A stretch of 64,000 nucleotides of DNA from Sphingorhabdus_B arenilitoris (GCF_042651485.1 NZ_JBHSDH010000013.1:1798001-1862000), one strand, 5' to 3'. Numbered from the stretch's first letter, positions 1 through 8,543 are shown. Program-made: numbers and translations. The notes: a model not told the origin generated them from the letters alone.

Positions 1-359
1 TTGAAAAAGCAGAGCCGGAGCTTGCAAAGAAGGTCCAGCCGTTATTCATTACCATCGATCCGCAGCGGGATACACCGGCGGTGCTCACGCAATTTGTTCG
101 CGCATTTCATCCCAATTTGATCGGCCTAACCGGTAGCAAGGCGGAAATTGACGCGGTGAGCAAAAGCTTTGCCGTGGTGGCGGAGCGCGTGGAAGGATCA
201 AGCCCCGAAAATTATCTGATGAGCCATTCGCAAACGCCCTATCTGATGCTGCCCGATGGGAAGCCGGTCGCGCTGTTACCGGTGGATAATCCCAAAACCG
301 AGGCCAATGAAGGCAGCCCGCAAGCGGTGGTGGCTGAATTGGTCAAATGGGTGCGCTGA
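1..359 (+). CDS. SCO1/SenC family copper chaperone, C-terminal part (5' end outside window)
   Basis: The reading frame is open from the first base, so the gene starts upstream. The visible 118 residues carry the TIDPQRDTP stretch typical of the thioredoxin-like SCO1/SenC fold and a late SHS-TPY segment, where SCO proteins place their metal-binding histidine. The CxxxC copper site should lie before the window and cannot be checked. Members of this family help load copper into the CuA site of cytochrome c oxidase and act on the outer face of the inner membrane. The next gene starts two bases after the stop codon, suggesting co-transcription. Confidence 0.85.
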   Translation, partial: EKAEPELAKKVQPLFITIDPQRDTPAVLTQFVRAFHPNLIGLTGSKAEIDAVSKSFAVVAERVEGSSPENYLMSHSQTPYLMLPDGKPVALLPVDNPKTEANEGSPQAVVAELVKWVR

Positions 360-360
360 C

Positions 361-798
361 GTGAGCGGCAAGGTTCCTTTTTGGGAACAGCCGCTCGAAA
401 CATTGGACCGCGGCCAGTGGGAGGCGTTATGCGACGGCTGCGGCAAATGCTGCCTGCATAAGGTGGAGGATGAGGATACCGGCCGGGTCTATCCCACCAA
501 CATCGCTTGCAAATTGCTCGACCTGAATAGCAGCCAGTGTAGCGATTATAAACACCGCAAAACCCACGTGCCCGACTGCCTGCGCCTGACCCGCGCCAAA
601 ATTGACGATTATTTCTGGCTGCCCTCCACCTGCGCTTATGTGCTGCGTGATGCGGGGCAGCCTTTGCCCGAATGGCATTATTTGATCACCGGCGACAGGG
701 ACAGCGTTCATAAAGCTGGCATGTCGGTGCGCGGACGGGCTATATCCGAAAATGATGCTGGACCGATTGAAAACCATATTGTCGAACAGCCCCTCTGA
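361..798 (+). CDS. YcgN/UPF0260 family cysteine-cluster protein
   Basis: A 145-residue protein starting at GTG, one base after the upstream stop codon. It has a dense cysteine cluster near residue 25 (CDGCGKCCLHK) and further cysteines at PDCLR and STCAY. This pattern and length match the YcgN (UPF0260) family, which belongs to the YkgJ-type CxxCxxCC proteins thought to bind zinc or iron. The biochemical role is not established. The GTG start is chosen because the in-frame ATG further upstream lies deep inside the SCO gene. The 3' end overlaps the next gene by 47 bases. Confidence 0.8.
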   Translation: MSGKVPFWEQPLETLDRGQWEALCDGCGKCCLHKVEDEDTGRVYPTNIACKLLDLNSSQCSDYKHRKTHVPDCLRLTRAKIDDYFWLPSTCAYVLRDAGQPLPEWHYLITGDRDSVHKAGMSVRGRAISENDAGPIENHIVEQPL

Positions 799-1495
799 CG
801 GCGATCCAGTCGCCTGTATAGAAGGCGAAAATATCCCGGTGCGTATCCTGCGCAATCCCCGGGCCAAAAGATTGTCGATGCGGGCCGATGCGGTGGCCCG
901 CGAAATCCGGATCACGATGCCCAGCTATGCCCCGACATCGGCGGCAATGGAATTTGTCGCGGCCAAAGCCGAATGGATAGCCGCCCGGATGCAAAGCGCG
1001 CCCGGCGCTGCGCCGCTGTTACCGGGCCATATGGTGGCGGTTGAAGGGGAAGAATGCCGGATATGCTGGCAAGCCGATTGGCCGCGCCGACCGGTGCGCT
1101 GCGACGGTGAAATCCGGCTGGGCGGTCCGCAGGACCTGATCCAAGCGCGCTTGCTGCGCTGGTTAAAAGAGCACGCCCGGCGCGTTTATACCGATGAGAT
1201 CGCCCATTATTGCGGCATTGCCGGTGAAGCGCCGCTCAAGCTGCAACTGGGCGATCCGCGCAGCCGCTGGGGCAGCTGTTCGTCGCGCGGGACCATATCG
1301 CTCAGCTGGCGGCTTATCATGGCCCCGGCGCATGTCCGGCGCTCGGTCATCGCGCATGAGGTCGCGCATATCCGCCATATGAACCATAGCCCCGCCTTTT
1401 ACGCATGGATGGACGAAATTTACGAAGGCGACCGCAAAGCCGCCGACCGCTGGTTAAAAATGCACGGCACCGGCCTGCAAAGAGTGGGGCGGTAA
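752..1495 (+). CDS. M48/YgjP-like (DUF45) zinc metallopeptidase
   Basis: A 247-residue protein with the zinc motif HEVAH at residues 202-206 and a probable third ligand in MNHSP (His212), preceded by an SRWGSCSS segment. This is the YgjP/SprT-like layout of DUF45 proteins, which are mostly annotated as M48-type metal-dependent hydrolases. The N-terminal half carries the conserved LSMRADA-type strand. There is no signal peptide, so a cytoplasmic location is likely. The start at 752 overlaps the YcgN-like gene by 47 bases, and a slightly later start is possible. The substrate is unknown. Confidence 0.8.
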   Translation: MMLDRLKTILSNSPSDGDPVACIEGENIPVRILRNPRAKRLSMRADAVAREIRITMPSYAPTSAAMEFVAAKAEWIAARMQSAPGAAPLLPGHMVAVEGEECRICWQADWPRRPVRCDGEIRLGGPQDLIQARLLRWLKEHARRVYTDEIAHYCGIAGEAPLKLQLGDPRSRWGSCSSRGTISLSWRLIMAPAHVRRSVIAHEVAHIRHMNHSPAFYAWMDEIYEGDRKAADRWLKMHGTGLQRVGR

Positions 1496-1581
1496 AGGCC
1501 GCTTTATCTGGGCCGCTGTGTTAACTTTGCGCCCAGCCCCAGATGCACGGGCCGCCACGCAAGGTCAAATACCGGCACCGA

Positions 1582-1950
1582 TCACCCCATTACAAATGCG
1601 TTGAGTTTGTTGCCGTCGGGATCGCGGAAATAGCCAGCGTAAAATCCTTCACCGCGTGGACCGGGCGCCCCTTCGCAGCTGCCGCCATGGGCAAGTGCAA
1701 TATCGTAAATGCGCTGCACTTGATCCTTATCCTGTGCCTCCAGAGCAACCATCACGCCATTGCCAACGGAAGCTGCTTGGCCATCATGCGGCTTGGTCAG
1801 CGCGACGCCCGGCGCGCCGCCCATTTTGCCCCATGCGATGAAACTATCGAAATCCATCATCCGGCCAACGCCCATTTCGGCGGCGATAGCATCGTAAAAT
1901 TTGGCACCGCGTTCCAAATCATTGGTACCCAAAGTGACATAACCAATCAT
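1582..1950 (-). CDS. VOC (glyoxalase/bleomycin resistance) family protein
   Basis: A 122-residue single-module VOC protein, beginning MIGYVTLGTNDLERGAKFYD and ending FRDPDGNKLNAF, both hallmarks of the vicinal oxygen chelate fold. Such small members usually dimerise to form a metal site and may be lyases, dioxygenases or antibiotic-binding proteins. The substrate cannot be told from sequence. The start is set at 1950 because a purine-rich AGGGAGAAA ribosome-binding site sits just before it, and the 18 extra residues upstream look untranslated. It is a single gene, convergent with the YgjP-like gene. Confidence 0.8.
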   Translation of the reverse strand: MIGYVTLGTNDLERGAKFYDAIAAEMGVGRMMDFDSFIAWGKMGGAPGVALTKPHDGQAASVGNGVMVALEAQDKDQVQRIYDIALAHGGSCEGAPGPRGEGFYAGYFRDPDGNKLNAFVMG

Positions 1951-2041
1951 ACATTTTCTCCCTTTCTTTTTACCGGCTCTGCAATCGAATCTCCAAGGGA
2001 ACATTATAGGAACAATATCGGCTGGTCAATCGGTTCATAAG

Positions 2042-2073
2042 AAAAGGGCCGCGACATGGGCGGCCCTTTTTTG
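2042..2073 (-). terminator. Rho-independent terminator of the OmpA/HHH operon
   Basis: A perfect 11-bp stem (AAAAGGGCCGC at 2042-2052 with GCGGCCCTTTT at 2060-2070) around a 7-base loop. It has A-runs on one side and T-runs on the other, so it could work in both directions. It lies about 40 bases after the stop codon of the helix-hairpin-helix gene on the minus strand. Confidence 0.8.
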
Positions 2074-2112
2074 ACATATTTCGGATAGTATCCCGGGTGA
2101 GGGTGCTAAGGA

Positions 2113-2877
2113 TCAGCCGCGATCAATCTCACTGCCTAATGAGCCATATTTTTTCTCGAAAGCGGCAATGTCGCCCTTGACCAGCAGCTTTGCCTGATCG
2201 ACCCAATTATCGCGCCCGATGCGTCCGGCGAAGCTGCCCAATTTGGAATCGACATCGCGTATATCGGCGGCGGTCCAATTGGCAACCTGTTCAAAACTGG
2301 TCACGCCCAAGCTTTTCAACAACGCGTTCAATTTGGGTCCGACACCTTTCAGCAGTTCCAAATTATCCGGTATAACCAATTTTGGTTTCGCCGCTGGCTT
2401 CGGCTTTGCAGCCGCTTTGGGCTTGGCTGGGGCTTTCGCTTTTGGTGCGGATTGGGCTGCTACTTCTGCCTTGGGTTTCACCGCTGATTTGGCCGGAGTT
2501 TTTGCCGCTGCCTTCGCCGTTACCGGTTTCGCCGCCGCTTTTTTAACCGGAGCCGCTTTTGCCTTCGGCTCGGCCTTTTTCGGCTCAGCTTTTTTCGGGG
2601 CAGCTTTCTTTGCTGCTGCTTTTGGCTTGGGCGCTGCCTCGGCCTTCGGCGCGCTCATCAATGGCGCGGCGGCGGCAGGAGCGGCGACCTTTTCTTTCAC
2701 CGCTGGTATATCCGCGGCTTTGGCCTCGGGCGGCTCCACTTCGACCACGCGGGGCTCCGGCACGGAGACATCTTTTTTCCCGCCCCAAATCCACCATGCG
2801 GTCAGCAAACCAATGATCGCCGCCAATATGAAGGGCAACCACCAATATTGGCCGCAAGCTTCGATTATCGCATTCAT
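2113..2877 (-). CDS. Membrane-anchored Ala/Lys/Pro-rich protein with C-terminal helix-hairpin-helix domain
   Basis: 254 residues: a transmembrane helix at about 14-32, an acidic segment, a long low-complexity Ala-Lys-Pro linker (about residues 75-170), and a C-terminal domain with LLKGVGPKLNALLKSLGV, a helix-hairpin-helix typical of the 'predicted flap endonuclease-like' or NADH-dehydrogenase-associated small domain. The linker resembles histone H1-like tails. The HhH unit plus basic linker suggests nucleic-acid contact close to the inner membrane, but no catalytic residues are evident. It has a good GGGGAG ribosome-binding site. It is the last gene of an operon with a 31-residue membrane peptide and an OmpA protein. 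Confidence 0.75.
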   Translation of the reverse strand: MNAIIEACGQYWWLPFILAAIIGLLTAWWIWGGKKDVSVPEPRVVEVEPPEAKAADIPAVKEKVAAPAAAAPLMSAPKAEAAPKPKAAAKKAAPKKAEPKKAEPKAKAAPVKKAAAKPVTAKAAAKTPAKSAVKPKAEVAAQSAPKAKAPAKPKAAAKPKPAAKPKLVIPDNLELLKGVGPKLNALLKSLGVTSFEQVANWTAADIRDVDSKLGSFAGRIGRDNWVDQAKLLVKGDIAAFEKKYGSLGSEIDRG

Positions 2878-2909
2878 GAAACTCTCCCCAAATCCTTTAA
2901 TTTTGCCGA

Positions 2910-3005
2910 TCAGACGGCAGTATCGCCGCTATTCCAAATGAGCCAACCCACGCCCAGTGCGATGAAATAGACGAGTAGCAACAGCAATATATATTGAAAC
3001 ATCAT
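2910..3005 (-). CDS. Small single-pass membrane peptide (31 aa), coupled to the OmpA gene
   Basis: A 31-residue ORF (MMFQYILLLLLVYFIALGVG followed by a short polar tail), nearly all one hydrophobic helix. Its ATG overlaps the stop codon of the upstream OmpA gene in an ATGA arrangement, and an excellent GGAGG sits 4 bases before it, inside the OmpA coding end. The next gene follows after 32 bases. The coupling, strong ribosome-binding site and clean transmembrane segment argue that it is translated. Its function is unknown; it could anchor or regulate the envelope proteins encoded on either side. A start at 3002 (second ATG) is equally possible. Confidence 0.65.
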   Translation of the reverse strand: MMFQYILLLLLVYFIALGVGWLIWNSGDTAV

Positions 3006-3607
3006 TGTCCTCCAGTTGGTACAGGGGCGGCGGAAGTCACCACAAGCACGGTCCGCTGATTTTTTGCATTAGCGGCCGTTGTCTGCGCATTTTCGAGCGG
3101 TTGGCTGGAGCCATATCCTTTGGCCGTCAATTGCACGGCGGGAACGCCCGCTTTGACCAAGGCATCGACAACATTTTGCGCTCGGGCTTGCGAGATATTC
3201 TGGTTTGTTTCAGCGCCCCCGGTCAGCGACGTATGACCTTGCACCTCAATTTGAAGTCCGGCACATTTTTTGATCTGATCGGCAAGCTCAGCAATCACCG
3301 CCTGACTGTCGCCGCCGATATAGGCGCTGCCCGATTGGAAAGATATCGTCTTGCTGCCCATCAAGGCATTGATATCCCCCTGACATGCGGCGACCGCTTG
3401 CGCTGTTGCTGGCGCTGCGGCGGCTGCACCGGCGCTGGATGCCGCGCCATCGGCAGTCGCTGCGCCATCCGTGCTGGCGGCGCTGCTGCCACTTGCGGCG
3501 CTGCTGCTGCCTAAATTGCCCGATGCTGCGCACATGGCCCCATAGGTGAGCCAGCCGAGCAGAGCCGTGATCAACGCCCCTATCAGGATTTTAGTTGATG
3601 TTCCCAT
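3002..3607 (-). CDS. OmpA family protein with N-terminal membrane anchor
   Basis: 201 residues: an N-terminal hydrophobic segment (ILIGALITALLGWLTYGAM), a Ser/Ala/Gly-rich linker (about 25-75), and a C-terminal OmpA/MotB-like peptidoglycan-binding domain (EVQGHTSLTGG, ARAQNVVDALVKAGV, KGYGSSQP, NQRTVLVV). Family knowledge says this domain binds diaminopimelate peptidoglycan. The start at 3607 follows GAGGG with good spacing, while the longer form from 3640 has no such site. First gene of the operon with the 31-residue membrane peptide and the HhH protein. The anchor may be an inner-membrane helix rather than a cleaved signal. Confidence 0.85.
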   Translation of the reverse strand: MGTSTKILIGALITALLGWLTYGAMCAASGNLGSSSAASGSSAASTDGAATADGAASSAGAAAAAPATAQAVAACQGDINALMGSKTISFQSGSAYIGGDSQAVIAELADQIKKCAGLQIEVQGHTSLTGGAETNQNISQARAQNVVDALVKAGVPAVQLTAKGYGSSQPLENAQTTAANAKNQRTVLVVTSAAPVPTGGQ

Positions 3608-3725
3608 ATTGATAATTCCCTCTACGAGTCCTTTACCCACCGCTATACTTAACGGTGCATTTTATTCTGTCCATAGGGGCAAGAGTAAATTGTATCAGTA
3701 AGGGACAATGAGCTGCGGTCAGGGC

Positions 3726-5189
3726 CTAACCCAAATGCACCTGCGCGGTTACCCCCATGGCATCGGCCAATTTCGCCAGCCGTCCGCGGATTGATTCGCT
3801 ATCCAGCGCGGCGAGGTCAGGCGGTATCGTCAGCACAAGATCACCCGCCGCCATTTTCAATGGACACCGCCCCAAAATTTCCGCCGTGCCGCCGCTCAGC
3901 CGGTGTCCCAAACGGATGGCCAGCCCCCAGATGCGAGCCCGTTCGGATATATGCGCAGGGATCAGGGAGGATAGGGCCGACAGGTCACCACCGGTTCCGC
4001 CAAAGGTAGCGTAAAGCGCGGTTGCCAATATCGTCCGGTCACGGGCGGTGACGCCAACCCAATTGCCATGTAGCGCCAATTCCTCACCGCTTAGTGCGCG
4101 AAATTCCGGATTGCTGGACCAGCCCAAGTCCGCAAGCAAACAAGCCGCATGGCGCAGGCGGAGCAGCTTTACCGCTTCGCCCGGGAACAAGCCGTCCAAC
4201 CATCCGGCAAGCGCATCGCCGAATCCTGGGAAGCGCTCGGCAATTTGCGAGGCAGCGCGCGCGCCGACGATCAGCGGATCATGGCGGCGTTCTTCGGGGT
4301 CCAATTGCTGGAACAATAATCCTTCGCGCAAGCCAAAGGCGCAGACGCGCATTTTTGACGGGCTGATAATATCATTCAGTGCCGCCAAAAGCAGCGCCGC
4401 ATCATGCAGCATCGGCACCCGCCCTTGCGGCATTGCGGGCAGGCCGGATAAAATCGCCTCATCCATTTCCTGAATCTGCCGAACAAGCGGCGCGACATCT
4501 TTGCACGGAATGACATAATTGCCGATAATCGGCAGCGGTGATTTGCTGACATGGATATGCACCCGCGCCAGCGCCCGCCAACTGCCGCCTACCAGATAAA
4601 GCGGCAAATTATTGGACCGCCATAGCCAGGGGATATCCGCAGTCAATTTCTGCAAATGTTTGCGCAGCGCATTGCCGCCCCGTGCGGTAAATTCGGGCAC
4701 GCGCAATATGCCCAAATTGAGCGATACGGATTCATGCACCTCGCCGCCCGAGACGCGGACCAATTCCATGCTGCCCCCGCCCAAATCAACGACAATGCCA
4801 TTGGCAATTGGTAACGCGGAAATCACCCCCATGCCCGACGCCGCCGCTTCTTCTTCGCCGGATAATATTTTGACAGGCAGGCCAAGCTCGCGGATTTTCT
4901 GAACAAAGGCGGGGCCATCGCTGGCATCACGCACGGCGGCGGTGGCCGCCACTTGCAAATCTTCGACCTGCATCAATTTGACCAGCATAGCAAAGCGGGC
5001 CAGCGCTTGAAGCGCCAACGCAGCATCGCCGGGGTCAAGCGCGCCGGTGGCAATTACCCCGCGGCCCAGCCCGGCCAAAAATTTCTCATTATATAAAACC
5101 GTGGGCGCCCGCGCCGGTCCGCCATAAACGACGAGCCGGATCGAGTTGGACCCAATATCAATAATGGCGCGCCGAATATTGTTCCTCAC
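3726..5189 (-). CDS. ppx: Exopolyphosphatase / Ppx-GppA phosphatase
   Basis: 487 residues with the ASKHA phosphate-binding loops of Ppx/GppA enzymes: DIGSNSIRLVVY at the N terminus and VDLGGGSMELV near residue 138. The family hydrolyses terminal phosphate from polyphosphate or converts pppGpp to ppGpp in the cytoplasm. A C-terminal HD-like region follows, as in the long Ppx forms. The ATG overlaps the ppk stop codon by 4 bases (ATGA), so synthesis and breakdown of polyphosphate are encoded in one operon. Which of the Ppx and GppA activities dominates cannot be read from sequence. Confidence 0.9.
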   Translation of the reverse strand: MRNNIRRAIIDIGSNSIRLVVYGGPARAPTVLYNEKFLAGLGRGVIATGALDPGDAALALQALARFAMLVKLMQVEDLQVAATAAVRDASDGPAFVQKIRELGLPVKILSGEEEAAASGMGVISALPIANGIVVDLGGGSMELVRVSGGEVHESVSLNLGILRVPEFTARGGNALRKHLQKLTADIPWLWRSNNLPLYLVGGSWRALARVHIHVSKSPLPIIGNYVIPCKDVAPLVRQIQEMDEAILSGLPAMPQGRVPMLHDAALLLAALNDIISPSKMRVCAFGLREGLLFQQLDPEERRHDPLIVGARAASQIAERFPGFGDALAGWLDGLFPGEAVKLLRLRHAACLLADLGWSSNPEFRALSGEELALHGNWVGVTARDRTILATALYATFGGTGGDLSALSSLIPAHISERARIWGLAIRLGHRLSGGTAEILGRCPLKMAAGDLVLTIPPDLAALDSESIRGRLAKLADAMGVTAQVHLG

Positions 5190-7372
5190 GCAGGGGGGTT
5201 TAGACGCAATTTCGGAACCTTACCAGAGGAGAATATCGCTGCGCCTCGCCCGGAAAGGGAAGGGTTATTCATAAAATAATGATGCAGGTTAAATTTGCGT
5301 TTGCCCGGTTCCAACCGGCGATAACTGCCATCGCTTTGCAGCATCCAGCTCTGTTCATTGTCGAGCAGATTGGCGACCATCACCTGATCCAAAATCTGAT
5401 CATGCACCGTTTCATTTTCGATTGGCATGGCATATTCGACCCGCCGGTCGAAATTGCGCTGCATCCAATCAGCGGAGCTGATATATACTTTTGCACGTTT
5501 GTTGGGCAGCGCTTGTCCATTACCGAACGCCCATATCCGGCTATGTTCCAAGAAACGGCCAATGGTCGATCGCACCCGGATGTTATCGGACAAACCTGAT
5601 ACGCCTGGCCGCAAACAACAGACACCGCGCACGATCAAATCAATGCTCACGCCTGCTTGGCTCGCCTCATATAATTTATCGATGACCTGATCATCGGCGA
5701 GCGAATTCATCTTGGCCCAGATCATCCCCTTTTTACCCGCCGCGACATTGGTGATTTCTTCATCAATCAACGCAATGACATGCCGCCGCAAATCTTTCGG
5801 GCTGATGGTGAGTAGCTCCAGACTCGGCGGATTGACATAGCCGGTGATATAATTGAACACTTTGGCGGCATCGCGCCCGGCTCTCGCATCGGCGGTGAAG
5901 AAGCTTAAATCGGTGTAAATCCGCGCCGTAACCGGATGATAATTGCCCGTCCCAAAATGGCAATAAGTCGTGAATTTGCGCCCTTCCTTGCGCACCACCA
6001 TCGAAATTTTGGCGTGGGTTTTCCAATCGATAAAGCCATAGACGACCTGCACCCCCGACCGTTCGAGCTGCGCCGCCCAGTGCAGATTCTGTTCCTCGTC
6101 AAAGCGCGCCTTTAATTCGACCACAGCGGTCACCGACTTACCCGATTCCGCCGCATCACACAGCGCCCGGATAATCGCCGACTGCTTGCCTGCGCGGTAG
6201 AGCGTTTGTTTGATCGCAATCACATCCGGGTCGGCGGCGGCTTGATTCAGGAAGGACACCACCACATCAAATGCTTCATAGGGATGATGGACGACGATAT
6301 CCTTTTGCTTAATCGCGGCAAAACAGTCGCCGTCATGCTCGCGGATCCGTTCGGGAAAGCGCGGAGCATAGGGTTTGAATTTCAGATCGGGCCTATCTTC
6401 CTCGACCAACTCGCCCAGCTCGGTGATTCCCAAAAAGCCGCTGGTTTCCATAATCAGCGCATCATCCCCGCCCAGCTCCCGCCGGATCAGCAATTCCAGT
6501 TCATCGGGCATTCCCACCTCGACCTTCAACCGGATCACCCGGCCCCGGCGGCGGCGTTTGATCGCGCTGCGGAAATAGCGGACCAGGTCTTCGGCTTCTT
6601 CTTCCATTTCAATGTCGCTATCGCGGATGATCCGAAACGCCGCGCTGCCCAGCACTTCATAGCCGGGAAATAACCGGTCGCTAAATTTGCGGATCAGCGT
6701 CTCAATAGAGATATAGCGCACCGTCGATCCCGACAGCCGGATGAAGCGGTTGAGCGAATTGGGGATCATTATCAGCTCGCGTATCTTTTCCCCATCGGAA
6801 AGACGGCGCAGATCGAAAATCAAGCTTAGGCACAAATTGGGGATGAAGGGAAAAGGATGCGCCGGGTCCAGGGCCTGCGGCGTTAATACCGGGAAAATCT
6901 GATCCTCAAAATCGGCACCGGCGAGGCGAACGTCATCTTCGGTCATGGAATTTTCATCGAGCACCAGAATATTTTGTTCGGCCAACTCGCTTTTCAGCTT
7001 TTGCCACAAATCCTGCTGCGCCGCCATCAGCTCGTCTGCCGCCAAGTCAATCGCCGCCAATTGCTGTGTTGGCGTCAATCCGTCAATCGACGGTTCCTCA
7101 ATCCCTTGCACCTGCTGCCCGCGAAGACCAGCAACCCGGACCATGAAAAATTCGTCCAGATTGTTGCCCGAAATTGACAGGAAACGGAGCCGTTCGAGCA
7201 GCGGATGGCTGGGATTTTGCGCTTCTTCGAGCACCCGCCAGTTGAATTTGAGCCAGCTAAGCTCCCGGTTGAAATAGCGCTTTTCACAATCATTGGCATC
7301 CGCAATGCTTACGGGCGCCAATAAAGCGGTGCCCACCGGCCCCGTTAGCTGCCCTTTTTTTTTACGCGCCAT
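5186..7372 (-). CDS. ppk1: Polyphosphate kinase 1
   Basis: A 728-residue, full-length PPK1. The N-terminal domain begins with RYFNRELSWLKFNWRVLEEA, and the catalytic half has the CHFGTGNYHP motif (about residue 474) containing the histidine that is autophosphorylated, followed by YTDLSFFT. A second HKD-like half is present (KRAKVYISSADWMQRN). It makes polyphosphate from ATP reversibly, at the inner face of the membrane in characterised bacteria. The lysine-rich N terminus after MARKKKGQ is normal for alphaproteobacterial forms. It is transcribed ahead of ppx with a 4-base overlap. Confidence 0.95.
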   Translation of the reverse strand: MARKKKGQLTGPVGTALLAPVSIADANDCEKRYFNRELSWLKFNWRVLEEAQNPSHPLLERLRFLSISGNNLDEFFMVRVAGLRGQQVQGIEEPSIDGLTPTQQLAAIDLAADELMAAQQDLWQKLKSELAEQNILVLDENSMTEDDVRLAGADFEDQIFPVLTPQALDPAHPFPFIPNLCLSLIFDLRRLSDGEKIRELIMIPNSLNRFIRLSGSTVRYISIETLIRKFSDRLFPGYEVLGSAAFRIIRDSDIEMEEEAEDLVRYFRSAIKRRRRGRVIRLKVEVGMPDELELLIRRELGGDDALIMETSGFLGITELGELVEEDRPDLKFKPYAPRFPERIREHDGDCFAAIKQKDIVVHHPYEAFDVVVSFLNQAAADPDVIAIKQTLYRAGKQSAIIRALCDAAESGKSVTAVVELKARFDEEQNLHWAAQLERSGVQVVYGFIDWKTHAKISMVVRKEGRKFTTYCHFGTGNYHPVTARIYTDLSFFTADARAGRDAAKVFNYITGYVNPPSLELLTISPKDLRRHVIALIDEEITNVAAGKKGMIWAKMNSLADDQVIDKLYEASQAGVSIDLIVRGVCCLRPGVSGLSDNIRVRSTIGRFLEHSRIWAFGNGQALPNKRAKVYISSADWMQRNFDRRVEYAMPIENETVHDQILDQVMVANLLDNEQSWMLQSDGSYRRLEPGKRKFNLHHYFMNNPSLSGRGAAIFSSGKVPKLRLNPPA

Positions 7373-7542
7373 GGATTGATGTACTTTCTTGTGAATCGCC
7401 GTCTGGTTATAGCCTATGCGAAATATTTATTACAATTTTGCTTAAATAGTATCATCCGCGTATCCATCATGTTCGATCAATGTTCTCTTTTTCTTGCTCT
7501 TGACCGGTCGCCGCGCTAATTGGCGGATAAGAGGGACGTGCC

Positions 7543-8166
7543 ATGATCGCAAAATTAACCGGACGAATAGACGAGGTGGGCACCGACCATCTGGTCATTG
7601 ACGTGCAAGGCGTCGGCTATCTGGTGCAAGTATCCGCGCGGACATTGGGCGTTTTGGGCGGCACGGGCGAATTTGTCAGCGTTTATACCGAAATGCAGGT
7701 CAGCGAGACCGACATGCGCCTGATCGGATTTGCCAGCCGGGAGGAACGCGACTGGTTCCGCCTGCTCACCACGGTGCAGGGCGTCGGCGGCAAGGTGGCG
7801 CTGGCGATTTTAAGCGCACTGGAGGCCGATGACCTGACGCTCGCCATCGGCAGCGGCGATGCCGCGATGGTGGCGCGGGCGAATGGTGTCGGACCAAAGC
7901 TTGCCAGCCGGATCGTCAACGAATTGCGCGACAAGGTTGGCGCATTGGCTGGGCTTGGTGGCGGTGCGAAACTGGCCGCAAGCGCTGGCGGCAAAGTGCC
8001 GAGCCACGCATCAGACGCGGTTGCCGCACTCACCGGCCTCGGCTTCAAACCGGGCGAGGCATCAAGCGCAGTATCGGCGGCGCTGGAAGAATTGGGCAAG
8101 GACGGAACGCTCGACGCGCTGGTGCGGTTAGCCCTAAAAATGGCTGGCAAGAAGGCGGGGAAGTGA
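7543..8166 (+). CDS. ruvA: Holliday junction DNA helicase subunit RuvA
   Basis: 207 residues in the standard RuvA order: an N-terminal OB fold (MIAKLTGRIDEVG, VDVQGVGYLVQV-like), tandem helix-hairpin-helix motifs (VQGVGGKVALAILSAL and NGVGPKLASRIVNELRDK), and a C-terminal domain III that contacts RuvB (AVAALTGLGFKPGEA). RuvA binds four-way junctions and loads RuvB hexamers for branch migration. A GAGGG site precedes the ATG. ruvB is normally adjacent, but here it begins about 1.7 kb downstream, beyond an accessory insert. ruvC would be expected just upstream but is not there; ppk is. Confidence 0.95.
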   Translation: MIAKLTGRIDEVGTDHLVIDVQGVGYLVQVSARTLGVLGGTGEFVSVYTEMQVSETDMRLIGFASREERDWFRLLTTVQGVGGKVALAILSALEADDLTLAIGSGDAAMVARANGVGPKLASRIVNELRDKVGALAGLGGGAKLAASAGGKVPSHASDAVAALTGLGFKPGEASSAVSAALEELGKDGTLDALVRLALKMAGKKAGK

Positions 8167-8188
8167 GGGACACCCGACCTCTCCACAA

Positions 8189-8218
8189 CCGTCACTCTGA
8201 ACTTGTTTCAGGGTCCAT
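8189..8218 (+). repeat. REP-like palindrome, left flank of GIY-YIG gene A
   Basis: A 30-base element starting CCGTCACTCTGAACTTG with an internal hairpin (ACTCTGAA, loop CTTGT, TTCAGGGT). It recurs inverted at 8564-8593 with 28 of 30 positions matching. The stop codon of the GIY-YIG gene on the minus strand (8208-8210) lies inside the hairpin. Confidence 0.85.
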
Positions 8219-8543
8219 CAGGCGGTTTCTTCTTCCCAAGCGGCGGCAAACCCAACCCCACCGCCAAGTCGGCCCAGTGGGGGTTATGTTCATTGATCAG
8301 GTTGATCTTCCATGGGCGGTGCCAATTCTTCAACTGTTTCTCTCGGCGAATGGCAAGCTCCATCTCGCCAAACATTTCAAAATGGACGAGGCGATAGATT
8401 TTATACTTCGAAGCATGCCCCAGCGTCGCGCCGTTGCGGTGCTGCCAGATGCGGCCAACAAGGTTGGACGTCACACCAATATAGAGCGAGCCATAAAGCT
8501 TGCTTGCAAGAATATAAACGCTGGGTTGCTTTTCCTCTCGTAT
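8208..8543 (-). CDS. GIY-YIG nuclease (UPF0213-like), normal start codon apparently lost
   Basis: The conceptual protein has the full GIY-YIG signature: SVYILASKLYGSLYIGVTS, then RIWQHRNG, a FEMF segment and the basic AIRREKQLKNW helix carrying the usual catalytic glutamate. Reading from ATA at 8543 gives 111 residues. An in-frame TAA just upstream rules out an earlier start, and no ATG, GTG or TTG lies before the GIY motif. The first usable codon, GTG at 8474, would cut off both the GIY and YIG strands. The gene is therefore either started at ATA or a recent pseudogene. It sits between inverted palindromic repeats, in the ruvA-ruvB insert, opposite in direction to ruvA. Coordinates start at the ATA. 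Confidence 0.6.
   Translation of the reverse strand: MREEKQPSVYILASKLYGSLYIGVTSNLVGRIWQHRNGATLGHASKYKIYRLVHFEMFGEMELAIRREKQLKNWHRPWKINLINEHNPHWADLAVGLGLPPLGKKKPPDGP

Noticed and set aside
2219..2941. Long + strand ORF of 240 codons rich in Ala, Gly and Phe
   Set aside because: It is the antisense frame of the Ala/Lys/Pro linker gene at 2113-2877; low complexity keeps both strands open.
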